64,000 nucleotides of DNA, taken from Cupriavidus plantarum (GTDB taxonomy: Bacteria > Pseudomonadota > Gammaproteobacteria > Burkholderiales > Burkholderiaceae). Each line of letters begins with the position of its first letter. The stretch's first letter is position 1. The notes under the pieces were generated by a model. That model was not told the DNA's origin. It did not search any database and saw only the letters and a list, made by a program, of their open reading frames with translations. This document shows positions 49,584-57,726 of the stretch, piece after piece. The position numbers and the translations under genes are program-made. The stretch covers positions 434,001-498,000 of the forward strand of contig NZ_CAJPUX010000004.1 of assembly GCF_905397285.1 (NCBI RefSeq), read 5' to 3'.

Positions 49584-49600
49584 GCGTACCTGTTTCTGCG
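49584..49600 (-). repeat. inverted iteron just upstream of repA
   Basis: GCGTACCTGTTTCTGCG, one mismatch from the consensus and inverted to most origin copies, lies 54 bases before the repA start codon, where a bound initiator could repress repA. Confidence 0.7.
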
Positions 49601-49654
49601 TGACAAGAAGAATCGCTTCGCGTACAAAGGCGGGTAACTTGAAGCACGTCCCTT

Positions 49655-50776
49655 ATGGCCATCAAACGCTCCCTTGCCACTGAAAAGGACCACGTCGGCG
49701 ACCATACCGTCGGGGATCGCTCCGTCCTGGGTCTGGAACGCGAGCCGTCCCGGATCATCGTTCCCGGCAACGAAAACGCGCTGGTTCCGTCCGAAAAATT
49801 CCAGCGCCTCTTCGACGAAGCCCAGGCCATGGAACGCGAAGACGCGTGGCAAAGCGGGGAAGTGGGCTTCCTGAGTCGTGCAAGCGTGCAGGTCACGCTT
49901 CCGTATCGCGCGCCCAAGGGCGCGCCACCTGTCTGGACGCGCACGAGCGGCAACATCTCGCTGATGATCCAGCCGGGCTACTTCACGCAACAGCGGTCGG
50001 AACGCGCGTCCAATGGCCGGCAGAAGCTGGTTTCCGAGACCGTCTCGCTCGGCTATCCGTATGGGTCCTATCCACGCCTCATGCTGGCCTGGATCGGCAA
50101 GGAGATCATGGCCAAGAAGAAGCGGGGCGAGTTCACCGGCACCGTAGAGGATCGCCGTATCTCGCTCGGCAACTCGCTGTCGGAGTTCATGTATAACCTG
50201 GGCATTCCGATGGCCACGGGCGGCAAGCGCGGCACGATGACGCTGGTGCGTCAGCAGATGATCCGGCTGTTCTCCGCCACGATTGCGATCGTGCAGAACA
50301 AGTCCACACCGAGCCAGAACCAGAACCCCAACCATGAGCCCCTGGCGATCGATCGCGTGGGCTATCTGCTTGCCGATCAGCTGTCGACCTGGTGGGATCC
50401 CATGCAACCGGGGCAGGGCTCGATGTTCGAAAGCTTTGTCGTGCTGTCGGAGCCGTTCTTCAACGAGCTCGTGAACCGCCCGGTGCCCGTCGACATGCGC
50501 GCGTTGAAGGCCCTCAAGCAATCGCCGTTCGCGCTCGACGTCTATTCGTGGCTGACGTACCGGTTCTTCACGATCCAGCGCCGTACGGAAATTCCATGGG
50601 AAGCCCTGCAGATGCAGTTCGGCACGGAAACCGAGAGCGAGCGCAAGTTCCGGGCGCTCTTCCGCAAGGCGCTCAAGGACGTGCTGGTCGTATATCCGGG
50701 CGCCAAGGTCGATGCGGACTCTTCGAAGGCCCTTATCCTGCAGCCGTCACGCACCAGCGTCCGTAAGCTCGCCTGA
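49655..50776 (+). CDS. repA: replication initiator of the RepA_C type
   Basis: The 373-residue protein resembles plasmid-encoded RepA initiators found on secondary chromosomes and megaplasmids of Burkholderiaceae. It has a central region (LMIQPGYFTQ, YGSYPRLMLAWIGKEI, SLSEFMYNLGIP) and a C-terminal part (LKQSPFALDVYSWLTYRFF, WEALQMQFG) with winged-helix character. It should bind the iterons at 48.4-49.6 kb and open the origin. ATG 49655 starts MAIKRSL. A terminator follows, so repA is a separate unit from parAB. Initiation activity is inferred from family and context. Confidence 0.9.
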   Translation: MAIKRSLATEKDHVGDHTVGDRSVLGLEREPSRIIVPGNENALVPSEKFQRLFDEAQAMEREDAWQSGEVGFLSRASVQVTLPYRAPKGAPPVWTRTSGNISLMIQPGYFTQQRSERASNGRQKLVSETVSLGYPYGSYPRLMLAWIGKEIMAKKKRGEFTGTVEDRRISLGNSLSEFMYNLGIPMATGGKRGTMTLVRQQMIRLFSATIAIVQNKSTPSQNQNPNHEPLAIDRVGYLLADQLSTWWDPMQPGQGSMFESFVVLSEPFFNELVNRPVPVDMRALKALKQSPFALDVYSWLTYRFFTIQRRTEIPWEALQMQFGTETESERKFRALFRKALKDVLVVYPGAKVDADSSKALILQPSRTSVRKLA

Positions 50777-50813
50777 TTTGCGTCATTCGCCGGACCGTAG
50801 CGGCCGGAAAAAG

Positions 50814-50844
50814 AAAAAGGGCAAGCGATTCGCTTGCCCTTTTT
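50814..50844. terminator. bidirectional terminator between repA and a cold-shock gene
   Basis: AAAAAGGGCAAGCGA / TTCGCTTGCCCTTTTT forms a long perfect stem with A and T tracts on the two sides, so it can stop transcription from repA (plus) and from the convergent cold-shock gene (minus). Confidence 0.9.
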
Positions 50845-50892
50845 GCTGCCGCGGCACTGACAGCTTGCCGCGGACTTCCACGCGAGTCGCGC

Positions 50893-51096
50893 TCAGGCGG
50901 GCTTGATGCCCGATGCCTGCAGGCCCTTAGGACCTTGCTTGACTTCAAACGTGACACGTTGACCGTCCTTCAGGGTCTTGAAGCCCGAACCCTGGATTTC
51001 GGAGAAGTGCGCGAACAGATCGGCACCGCCGTCGTCCGGGGTGATAAAGCCAAAGCCTTTGGTCTCGTTGAACCACTTGACCGTACCGGTTGCCAT
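50893..51096 (-). CDS. second cold-shock protein (CspA family)
   Basis: The 67-residue cold-shock domain has [12 protein letters not shown] and DLFAHFS RNA-binding motifs and the usual [15 protein letters not shown] end. ATG 51096 (MATGTVKWF) follows AGGAA; a longer in-frame start upstream is not family-like. It converges on repA. Its long leader extends into the 51097-51535 gap. Together with the gene at 48064 it encloses ori-repA between two cold-shock genes. Confidence 0.95.
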   Translation of the reverse strand: MATGTVKWFNETKGFGFITPDDGGADLFAHFSEIQGSGFKTLKDGQRVTFEVKQGPKGLQASGIKPA

Positions 51097-51380
51097 AGGA
51101 ATTTCCTTTCGAAGCAAGTTCTTGTACACAACGCAAACAACCGTTCAAGCACGTTGAGGTCTCGTAGATACCGAACGGAAGTCGACGAGGTTGACACGAC
51201 TTGACTCGACTGTAGCGCGCATCATAACCAGTTTGTTCTGCTGTGTCATGTGCGGGGTAATGCGCACTGCCTTTACTTTAGGCGGATTGCATGTCTCTTT
51301 TCAAGCAGAAGAATCCCGAAGATTCCACACCCTGTGCGTTGTCTCACGTTTTAGTGCGGATGGTACCCGGCACTTCGGAT

Positions 51381-51396
51381 AATTATTTGAATAATT
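51381..51396. promoter_or_regulatory. AT-rich inverted repeat upstream of parA
   Basis: AATTATT-TG-AATAATT lies about 140 bases before the parA start, in the only AT-rich part of the 51097-51535 gap. It may be part of the par promoter or an autoregulatory operator. Confidence 0.35.
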
Positions 51397-51463
51397 GAAA
51401 TGCGGTTGAATAGCCAGTCTAATTTGGCTACAGTTGCGTCTTGTCAGTGGATCGCCCAACGCG

Positions 51464-51479
51464 CTTTCAGCGCTGAAAG
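51464..51479. other. parS centromere site 1
   Basis: CTTTCAGCGCTGAAAG is a perfect 16-bp palindrome, 56 bases upstream of parA. An identical palindrome occurs inside parB. Perfect palindromes of this size next to parAB are typical ParB sites. Binding is inferred. Confidence 0.75.
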
Positions 51480-51535
51480 TCTGGCGTTGAAACCAGGGCG
51501 CCGAAAAAGCGCCAACGATCGAGAGAGAGGCTGAA

Positions 51536-52192
51536 GTGGCAGCAAAAATCATCACCGTCTTCAACCAGAAGGGCGGTTGCGGCAAGACCACGGTCAGCAT
51601 GCATCTGGCTGGAACGCTGGGCTTGCGCGGCGCGCGATCGATGCTCGTGGATATGGACGAGCAGGGGACAGCGACGCGATGGGCGGCTCAAGCCACCGAT
51701 GATCGGCCGTTTCCCGCCTCCGTCATTGGGCTGGCCCCTTCGGGCGGTGCAATGCACCGTGAAGTGCGCAAATTTATCCACGACTACGATTACATCCTCG
51801 TCGATTGTCCGCCGGCGGTGCATTCGGCCGCCCCATCCAGCGCGCTGCTGATCTCGGATCTCGCCATTATTCCCGTCGTCCCCTCGCCCCCGGACTTGTG
51901 GGCGGCGGTGGCAGCCAAGACGCTCGCACAACACGCGCAGGTCCAGAACGAAACGCTGCAGATCCGCGTTATGGCCAACATGGTGCAGCGGCGCGTCTCC
52001 ATCGCGCGTCAGGCCATCGAGATTCTTGGCGATGACGGGGACGTCCCGCTCCTGAACGCGATGATCGGATCCCGATCGGCGTTCCGGGAGTGCCAGGCGA
52101 TCGGCTGTACGGTGCACGGTGTGCAGGGCGCGCGCGAGGCTGTCCAGGAGGTTGACATGATGGTCGACGAGGTCCTGTCGCTGATTGAGTAA
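51536..52192 (+). CDS. parA: ParA-family partition ATPase
   Basis: The 218-residue ATPase has the deviant Walker A NQKGGCGKTTVSMHLAG, MDEQGTATRWA (A') and the Walker B-like ILVDCPPAV. It has no N-terminal DNA-binding domain, so it is the short (type Ib-like) ParA. It moves ParB-parS complexes to segregate the replicon. The start codon is GTG 51536, preceded by GAGAGAGAGG; no ATG fits the conserved beginning AAKIITVFNQKGG. parB starts 5 bases after its stop. Confidence 0.93.
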   Translation: MAAKIITVFNQKGGCGKTTVSMHLAGTLGLRGARSMLVDMDEQGTATRWAAQATDDRPFPASVIGLAPSGGAMHREVRKFIHDYDYILVDCPPAVHSAAPSSALLISDLAIIPVVPSPPDLWAAVAAKTLAQHAQVQNETLQIRVMANMVQRRVSIARQAIEILGDDGDVPLLNAMIGSRSAFRECQAIGCTVHGVQGAREAVQEVDMMVDEVLSLIE

Positions 52193-52197
52193 TACGT

Positions 52198-53214
52198 ATG
52201 GCCACGAAATTGAAAAGTTTGAAAGCTGGCATGCTCGCCGGCATGGCTGCGGAGAAGACGCGCAGTGACACGATTGACCGGTTTGCACGTGCCGAGGCTG
52301 CAATCTCGCGCCACCCGAATGGCCTCTTGCAGGGGCGTCAGCCCGGAGACAGTAGCGCAGCTTTCAGCGCTGAAAGTGCGGATGGCGCGGAAAGCGGACG
52401 GCAACTGATCCGGATTCCCCTCGCGAATCTGCACGACAACCCGCTCAATGCCCGGCGCATCTATGACCCCGCCGTCGTGCAGGAGCGCGCCGCGTCGATC
52501 GCCACGCATGGTCAGAAGACGCCCGGTCTCGCGGCACCGGACCCGGCCCGGCCGGGTCATTACATCCTGATCGATGGGCATTACCGCAAGCGCGCGCTGG
52601 CGTCGGCGGGCAAGCTCGACATGGAATGCTTCATCGAGAGCGATCTCAGCGATCTGGATTTCTACCGCCTGTCGTTCCTCATGAACGAGCAGCGCTCGGA
52701 TCAGTCGGCGCTCGATAACGCCATCGCCTGGCGCCAGTTACTGGACGAGGGCAAGGTGCAGAAGGAAGAGGAGATTTGCGAGCTGACCGGGATGTCGGCA
52801 GGGACCGTCAACAAGACGCTCGCACTGCTGAAGCTCCCGGACTCGGTGATCGCGGCCATGCGCGAGAGGCCGAGCGCAATCGGTATCGCGGCCGGTTATG
52901 AATTGACGCTGTACTTCAAACTGGCGGGCGAAGACAGGACGCGCGAGCTCGTCAGCCGCATCCTGACCGACGGGCTGTCGAGCCGCGAGGTGGAGGCCAT
53001 CCGCAAGCAGGCTCAGGAAGGCAAGCCGCGCAAGGTGAAGGAAATCAGCCGCCAGTACAAGATCCGGACCGAAGCCGGGCAACTGCTGGGCACGATCAAG
53101 GAATGGGATTCGGGACGCGTGATGCTCGACGTCCAGCTGGCCGATCGCAATGCGCGCGAAGACCTCGTCGAATTGCTCAAGACGCGCTTCGGGCTGGACA
53201 AGACCTTGCTTTGA
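52198..53214 (+). CDS. parB: ParB-family centromere-binding protein
   Basis: The 338-residue product has a linker-rich N-terminus (1-65), the ParB nuclease-like/CTPase domain (RIPLANLHDNPLNARRIY; DGHYRKRALASAG) and a helix-turn-helix (EEICELTGMSAGTVNKTLALL), followed by a C-terminal dimerisation part. It binds parS and works with the ParA encoded 5 bases upstream. A perfect parS copy lies within its own coding sequence (52361-52376), read as Phe-Ser-Ala-Glu-Ser. Confidence 0.92.
   Translation: MATKLKSLKAGMLAGMAAEKTRSDTIDRFARAEAAISRHPNGLLQGRQPGDSSAAFSAESADGAESGRQLIRIPLANLHDNPLNARRIYDPAVVQERAASIATHGQKTPGLAAPDPARPGHYILIDGHYRKRALASAGKLDMECFIESDLSDLDFYRLSFLMNEQRSDQSALDNAIAWRQLLDEGKVQKEEEICELTGMSAGTVNKTLALLKLPDSVIAAMRERPSAIGIAAGYELTLYFKLAGEDRTRELVSRILTDGLSSREVEAIRKQAQEGKPRKVKEISRQYKIRTEAGQLLGTIKEWDSGRVMLDVQLADRNAREDLVELLKTRFGLDKTLL
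52361..52376. other. parS centromere site 2, inside parB
   Basis: CTTTCAGCGCTGAAAG, identical to site 1 and 897 bp from it, lies in the poorly conserved linker region of parB, where the sequence is free to keep a DNA site. Confidence 0.75.
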
Positions 53215-53226
53215 CCGACCTGGGCC

Positions 53227-54816
53227 TCAGTCGCCGACGCGCCCGAGACGCAATTTCCGGGGCGTGAACGGCGGCTGCGGGCCACCGCACTCCCGCGCGT
53301 AGTCCTTCCACGCGCCGCGCAGCAACTGGTCCAGCCCACTTGGCGAGTAGCCGTTGAGCGATCCGGCGGCGTGCCGGGCGGCGGCGCGGCCGGTATGGGG
53401 AACATGCAGCGGTGCGAGCAAGGGCGCCTCCGGCATGGTCCGCGCATCGATGCCCCGGGCGTTCCAATGCGCGGCCAGCGCTCCACCGACGGCCGATTCG
53501 GTATCGTCGGAAACAGGTACGGAATCCCGGCAGCGCCAGGCGGCAATGTCACCAAGCCTGGCACCGTGGCGTACCAGATGCGCGGCGACGAGGGCCACGC
53601 GCCGGCGATCCGCCAGCAGCGGGTCGCACGGTGCGGCCCGCCCGGACACATCCGCCTGCCGCACCAGCCAATCGAGAAATTCCGCGATCGTTTGCGCGGT
53701 GAGCAATGCGCTCCCGCTTTCCTCTTCGCCGTCGTCATTGGGCTTACGGTGCGCGGTTGCCCGTGGCGTTGCCGATGGTGTCGCGGGAGGCGATGGCTGC
53801 ACGGCGACCCGGCCGTCCCGATAAGCGGCGCGGGTGAGCGCGCGGACCACGCGCAGCGCTGCCTGTTGCGAGGCCGGACTCAGCGGCCCTTCGAAAGGCC
53901 GCCAATACTCGGCGTCGCGCGCACCGGCGGGCCCGCACCAGAAGGCTGCGGGCTGCGGGTCTTGCAGGAAGGCGGCATAGCGGATGAGCATTTCGCTATC
54001 GATGCCCGCCAGCGTCCGGCCCTGCGAGGCCAGCCACAGCAACAGCCGCTCCGCCTCCCGGCGATAGCTTTTGAAGGTATGCGGCTGCAATCCGGGACGC
54101 GCGAGCCATTGCCGCACCCATTGCACATCGGCATAAAGTGCTTCTTGAGACATATGAACCGCCGGACGCATATGTTCCAGGGGGACGGGGTAAGCCATGC
54201 CCCGCGCGAGCGGCATCCCACGTAATGGCTTACGAGGCGGGGCGGAGAGCGGGGGCTTGACATAAGGGCGTACCCAACCGACCGACCGCGGGCCGTCGAA
54301 CGAGCCCTGCTGGATCAGCCAGCGGGTAATGGTGTCCGCGGACTTCGGCCCGAGGCGGGGCACCGCCCGCCACCAACTGCTGCCCCGGCGATTTGCCAGT
54401 GCCGTCAGGTCCGCGATGCGCAGGAGTCCGGCTGCGGTGAGCCGGCGGGCGAGGCTGGGGCCGAACCAGAGGCCCACTTCGTGCGTCTGTTGCGGGCGGC
54501 CCTGCCCGAGCTGCTCGAGCGACGAGAGCGCGTCGACGCGTCGTGTCATGCCGACGTCGGAGCGACCACGGAGCGCCTCGAACATGTCGGCGATATCGGG
54601 CCGGTCGTGTTGCAGCGCAAATTGGACGAGGCGGTCCCGCAGCGCGAGAATCCGGACGATGGCCTGAGCCTCGGTCAGCACGTCGTCGTCGTCGGGATCG
54701 ACCAGATACCGGTTCGCGATATCCACGGGGCGCATGCCCTGTGCGTAGGCGCGGACCACGGCAAATTCGGTCCGCGTCAGTTTTGTCGCCGCCAGGGTGT
54801 CCCGATCCTCACTCAT
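53227..54816 (-). CDS. tyrosine-recombinase-like protein (DUF3701 type) without visible catalytic end
   Basis: The 529-residue product has an N-terminal DUF3701-like part (VGLWFGPSLARRLTAAGLLRIADL, RGSSWWRAVPRLGPKSADTI) and a phage-integrase SAM-like core-binding domain (LQPHTFKSYRREAERLLLWL). The start of the catalytic domain is visible (LLADRRRVALVAAHLVRHGARLGDIAAWR). It stops at FTPRKLRLGRVGD, where an active enzyme would continue with HxLRH and the nucleophilic Tyr; these are absent. The stop lies 12 bases from the convergent parB stop. ATG 54816 is chosen; GTG 54837 is possible. It may be a DNA-binding protein of the partition locus or a decayed recombinase. Confidence 0.8.
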   Translation of the reverse strand: MSEDRDTLAATKLTRTEFAVVRAYAQGMRPVDIANRYLVDPDDDDVLTEAQAIVRILALRDRLVQFALQHDRPDIADMFEALRGRSDVGMTRRVDALSSLEQLGQGRPQQTHEVGLWFGPSLARRLTAAGLLRIADLTALANRRGSSWWRAVPRLGPKSADTITRWLIQQGSFDGPRSVGWVRPYVKPPLSAPPRKPLRGMPLARGMAYPVPLEHMRPAVHMSQEALYADVQWVRQWLARPGLQPHTFKSYRREAERLLLWLASQGRTLAGIDSEMLIRYAAFLQDPQPAAFWCGPAGARDAEYWRPFEGPLSPASQQAALRVVRALTRAAYRDGRVAVQPSPPATPSATPRATAHRKPNDDGEEESGSALLTAQTIAEFLDWLVRQADVSGRAAPCDPLLADRRRVALVAAHLVRHGARLGDIAAWRCRDSVPVSDDTESAVGGALAAHWNARGIDARTMPEAPLLAPLHVPHTGRAAARHAAGSLNGYSPSGLDQLLRGAWKDYARECGGPQPPFTPRKLRLGRVGD

Positions 54817-55390
54817 CCGCAGTCGCCCAAAGATCACCTAAGTGACTGATCTATAACCAAAATACCCGACCGTCGAACCGATCCGGGCGCTTTTGCATCA
54901 CAAAAAGCAATGTAAATTATTTTCTGTGCAAAAGCCAACACTTTGACCGCATCGGCGTGTGTCCGAACCACGTCACACCAAACATTGACCCCACTGAAGC
55001 GGGAGATCGACCCGAATAAACCGCATATATGTGCCCCGAAGATCCCATATCGGCGGAAATCTTCGCCATACATTTAAGGACTTACCCTGTTGCGCTGCAG
55101 CATACGCTTGCAATTGAAGTGGACGATACCTATGCTGAACCCAGAATTAGATAAATTTTGAATCTGAATTCAGAAGTATCTAACGCGTCGTCATGACGCA
55201 AACGGGGCGGTCGGGCATCCTTGAGGGAGGATCCAGCAGCGAGAGAGCCAGGACAGGACGCGCTGCATGGACCAAGGAGGAGTCGCCAGACCGTATGGAA
55301 CTGCAGCCACGATATAAGCGGAGCATTTCCAATCAGCGCGTACACGGTCCGTCGCAACCGGGGTCGCGCCAATAATAAGAGAGAGCGGCC
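54817..55390. other. AT-richer intergenic region between divergent genes
   Basis: About 570 bases without a supportable gene. It is visibly richer in A and T than its neighbours (for example GTAAATTATTTTCTGTGC near 54910) and contains a perfect palindrome TCTGAATTCAGA at 55163-55174. It probably holds the promoters of the recombinase-like gene and of the LuxR-type gene at 55391. I see no further signal. Confidence 0.5.
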
Positions 55391-56308
55391 ATGGCCACCA
55401 TCCTCTTGCTTGAGCCTCACCCGCTGTTACGTCTGGGACTGCGCCACCTCCTTGCACAGGCGCACATGCCCGGCGATCTGATCGACGTCGACCCGGCCGT
55501 ACTGGCCGATCCCGATCCCTGGACCAGCCATGCGGATCTGCTGATTTACGGGCTGCCGACCGATGCGGCCGCTGGCTGGGAAACGCTGGGGACGTATTGC
55601 CGCCAGCTTTCGCCGCAGCGCGTCCTCGTGCTGGCCGAACACGTACCGCCGGTGTTGCCGGAGGGCGGTCTGCCGGAACCCGTGCGCGGACTGCTCGCCA
55701 AGGCGTGCAGCGCCGACGCGCTCGAAGCCGCGATCCGGCTTGTGCTGGCGGGCGGCGAGTGTTTCCCATCGCAACTACCGGCGATGCGCTGGGGCGACCT
55801 CCAGGCAAGTCAGCCGGCCGTGCAGCACGCCAGCCCGTTTGGCGCGGGCGCGCCGTCGCGCCAGATGCCTGTTTCCGAGCCGCGCTATCCGTCGGGCCAT
55901 CCATCGGGCTATCCGTCGGCGCCCATCGTCGTGCCGCTGCACAGCATGAGCACCGTACCTGGCGAACTGCCGGTCGCGGAAGCGCATGGCCGGGCCGCCT
56001 CGGCACCGCCAGAAACCCCGGCAGCCGGTGCGCACCTGCTCAATATCACCGAGCGGCAATATGAAGTGCTGGCGCTGCTCGCGCGCGGCTATCCGATCAA
56101 GACGGTGAGCCGGCTGCTGAACATCTCGGTGGCCACCGCCAAGACGCATGCCTGCACGCTGTATCAGCGCCTGCATGTGCGCAACAAGGGCGAGGCCGTG
56201 TACGTCGCGCTGCAGCGCGGCGCCACGCTGAACTGGCCGGGACCGTCCGTCACCGCGCGTCCCGCGACGGCGTCCATGCCACTGCGGGAGGCATGCGAAG
56301 CGGCCTGA
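55391..56308 (+). CDS. LuxR-type regulator with degenerate receiver domain
   Basis: The 305-residue protein has a receiver-like N-terminal domain (1-130, ILLLEPHPLLRLGLRHLL). The acidic pair and phosphorylated Asp are replaced (EPH; LLIYGLP), so phosphorylation is unlikely. A Pro/Ser-rich linker (about 150-215) and a LuxR helix-turn-helix follow (LNITERQYEVLALLARGYPIK, SVATAKTHACTLYQRL). The stretch GGECFPSQLP at the end of the receiver is shared with the protein encoded at 56588. It heads the region with glycan genes and may regulate it. Confidence 0.85.
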   Translation: MATILLLEPHPLLRLGLRHLLAQAHMPGDLIDVDPAVLADPDPWTSHADLLIYGLPTDAAAGWETLGTYCRQLSPQRVLVLAEHVPPVLPEGGLPEPVRGLLAKACSADALEAAIRLVLAGGECFPSQLPAMRWGDLQASQPAVQHASPFGAGAPSRQMPVSEPRYPSGHPSGYPSAPIVVPLHSMSTVPGELPVAEAHGRAASAPPETPAAGAHLLNITERQYEVLALLARGYPIKTVSRLLNISVATAKTHACTLYQRLHVRNKGEAVYVALQRGATLNWPGPSVTARPATASMPLREACEAA

Positions 56309-56587
56309 CGCCGCGTGAAGCACCGGCGCGCGCATGCAGCGCGCGCTCGCCTGTCTACATCATCCTGCGCCGCCGTCTCATCCGTTTGCATGAGGCGGCG
56401 GCGTGCTTACGTTGCTAGCTTCTCAATATGCACGACGCGCGATAGAAGAAGGCCCAGAAGTAGAACGGTTGGCCTCAACCCGGCACGATCCGATACGCCA
56501 TGCCGCACGCCGATATCCGGATGCCGATCATGAACGGGGAATGACAGGGCGCACCCAGCCACGCCATTCCACCCTGCCGAATGCTCG

Positions 56588-57097
56588 ATGACGACCTACC
56601 TGATCGCCAGCAACGAGATGATGTGCCGTATCCTGGCGCGCCGCATGGAAGGACAGGACCTGCCCATGCCTGTCCTGTGGCGCACCCCCGACTGGCTCGA
56701 CGATGAGACGCAGGACGACGCGGTCTCCGCCGGCGGTCCCGCCGATATTGCGCTGGTCGACTGCAGCGGCGCGTACGAAGACCCGCGCACGCTGCTTGAT
56801 CGCGTGCGGGAGCGGCTGGCGCCACGCCGATGGCTGGTGCTCTCTGACGCGCTGGACGCGGAGCTGATGGTCCACGCCGCGCGCCTCGGCGCAAGCGGCT
56901 GCCTTGCCGTCCCGGCGCCAGTGGAACTCGTCTGCGCGGCGGCTTCTCTCGCATGGGCCGGGGGACAGTGTTTCCCGCGCTCGGCGCTGACGGTGCTGCG
57001 TGGGCACAACCGTCCGGCTGATCCACCCCCGGTTCTCCACTCATCCATCGGCAGCGTACAAGCCGGCGGCGCGGACGGTACTACTGCGATGGGATGA
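56588..57097 (+). CDS. stand-alone receiver-like protein, paralogous to the upstream regulator
   Basis: The 169-residue protein consists of a receiver-like domain with a possible phosphoacceptor Asp (ADIALVDCSGAY), but the acidic pair near the N-terminus is lost (LIASNEMMCRIL). No DNA-binding domain follows. The end of the domain (WAGGQCFPRSALTVL) matches the equivalent part of the LuxR-type protein encoded 280 bases upstream. It may form heterodimers with that protein and modulate it. ATG 56588 was taken as the first plausible start. Confidence 0.65.
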   Translation: MTTYLIASNEMMCRILARRMEGQDLPMPVLWRTPDWLDDETQDDAVSAGGPADIALVDCSGAYEDPRTLLDRVRERLAPRRWLVLSDALDAELMVHAARLGASGCLAVPAPVELVCAAASLAWAGGQCFPRSALTVLRGHNRPADPPPVLHSSIGSVQAGGADGTTAMG

Positions 57098-57187
57098 AGG
57101 CGCCTGACCCGCTGACGGGCTATGCTGAATGCGCCCGACGTAAGAAGCTGGTGCACAGGCCAGCCGACGCGGGATGCAGGGGGTCGT

Positions 57188-57538
57188 ATGGAACGCGGTT
57201 TGGATATCCTGGTCATCCACGGCTTTGCCGTGCGCGAGGGCCGGGGAAAATGGGCATGTTGCTACGAGATACGGCTCGCCATCGTCAGTGGCGAGCCGCT
57301 GTTGTTATATCGGGGCGAACTGCACGGGCGACGTTTTCCGACCGAGGCGGCGGCGATCGTCGCGGCCTGCGAGATCGGTGAGCGCGAGGCGAGCCGTCAT
57401 GTGGAGCGCGCCCGCGCGATGATCCTGACGTGGTCCCCTCGTTCGCCGATACCTCCGCAGACGGCCGAGTGCGCATCGTCTTCCAACGGCTCCTCGTCCG
57501 CCGATATCCCGCCGCGTTACGATACCCCGGCGCCTTGA
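57188..57538 (+). CDS. small protein of unknown function
   Basis: The 116-residue product starts MERGLDILVIHGFAVRE after a good ribosome-binding site (AGGGGG). It has a compact alpha-beta part (WACCYEIRLAIVSGEPLLLYRGEL, FPTEAAAIVAACEIGEREASRHV) and a disordered Ser/Pro-rich end. No signal peptide or membrane segment is seen. I do not recognise the family. The frame is open 22 codons upstream, but the start at 57188 has the better ribosome-binding site. Confidence 0.55.
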   Translation: MERGLDILVIHGFAVREGRGKWACCYEIRLAIVSGEPLLLYRGELHGRRFPTEAAAIVAACEIGEREASRHVERARAMILTWSPRSPIPPQTAECASSSNGSSSADIPPRYDTPAP

Positions 57539-57554
57539 GCGCGTACCAAAAAAG

Positions 57555-57585
57555 AAGCCCGCCGACCGGGGGACCATGCGGGCTT
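57555..57585. terminator. hairpin with terminator character
   Basis: AAGCCCGC (57555-57562) pairs with GCGGGCTT (57578-57585) around a 15-base loop. The T run is strong on the minus strand (CTTTTTT) and weak on the plus strand, so it would best stop transcription running leftward. No minus-strand gene is seen to its right. Confidence 0.45.
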
Positions 57586-57726
57586 TGAAATGTCCGTCCA
57601 TGTGGAATGGGCGGACATTACCTTGAGCATATCGAATCCATTCTGGCCGCTCCATCAACCAGAAGACGCATGCGCGGCGGGCATCTCATCCCCACCGCGC
57701 CATCACATGAACGTATTGAACCCGAC

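Larger units (their letters stand above)
48371..49600. other. chromid replication origin region with 21 iteron-like 17-mers
   Basis: Consensus CGCAGAAACGGGTACGC. Perfect copies start at 48371, 48631, 48754 and 49204. Copies with 1-3 mismatches start at 48463, 48497, 48678, 48885, 48930, 48979, 48996, 49045, 49078, 49293, 49337 and 49359. Weaker ones are at 48571, 49270 and 49315. Two are inverted, at 49128 and 49584. Positions 8-10 vary most; CGCAGA and GGTACG are nearly invariant. DnaA-box-like sites and GTATAC palindromes are interspersed, and no protein gene fits the region (its open frames are the repeats read through). repA follows directly. This is the expected build of an iteron-controlled origin. 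Confidence 0.88.

Noticed and set aside
53506..53522. GAAACAGGTACGG inside the recombinase-like gene, similar to the iteron
   Set aside because: Five mismatches to the 17-mer and located in coding sequence; not separable from chance.
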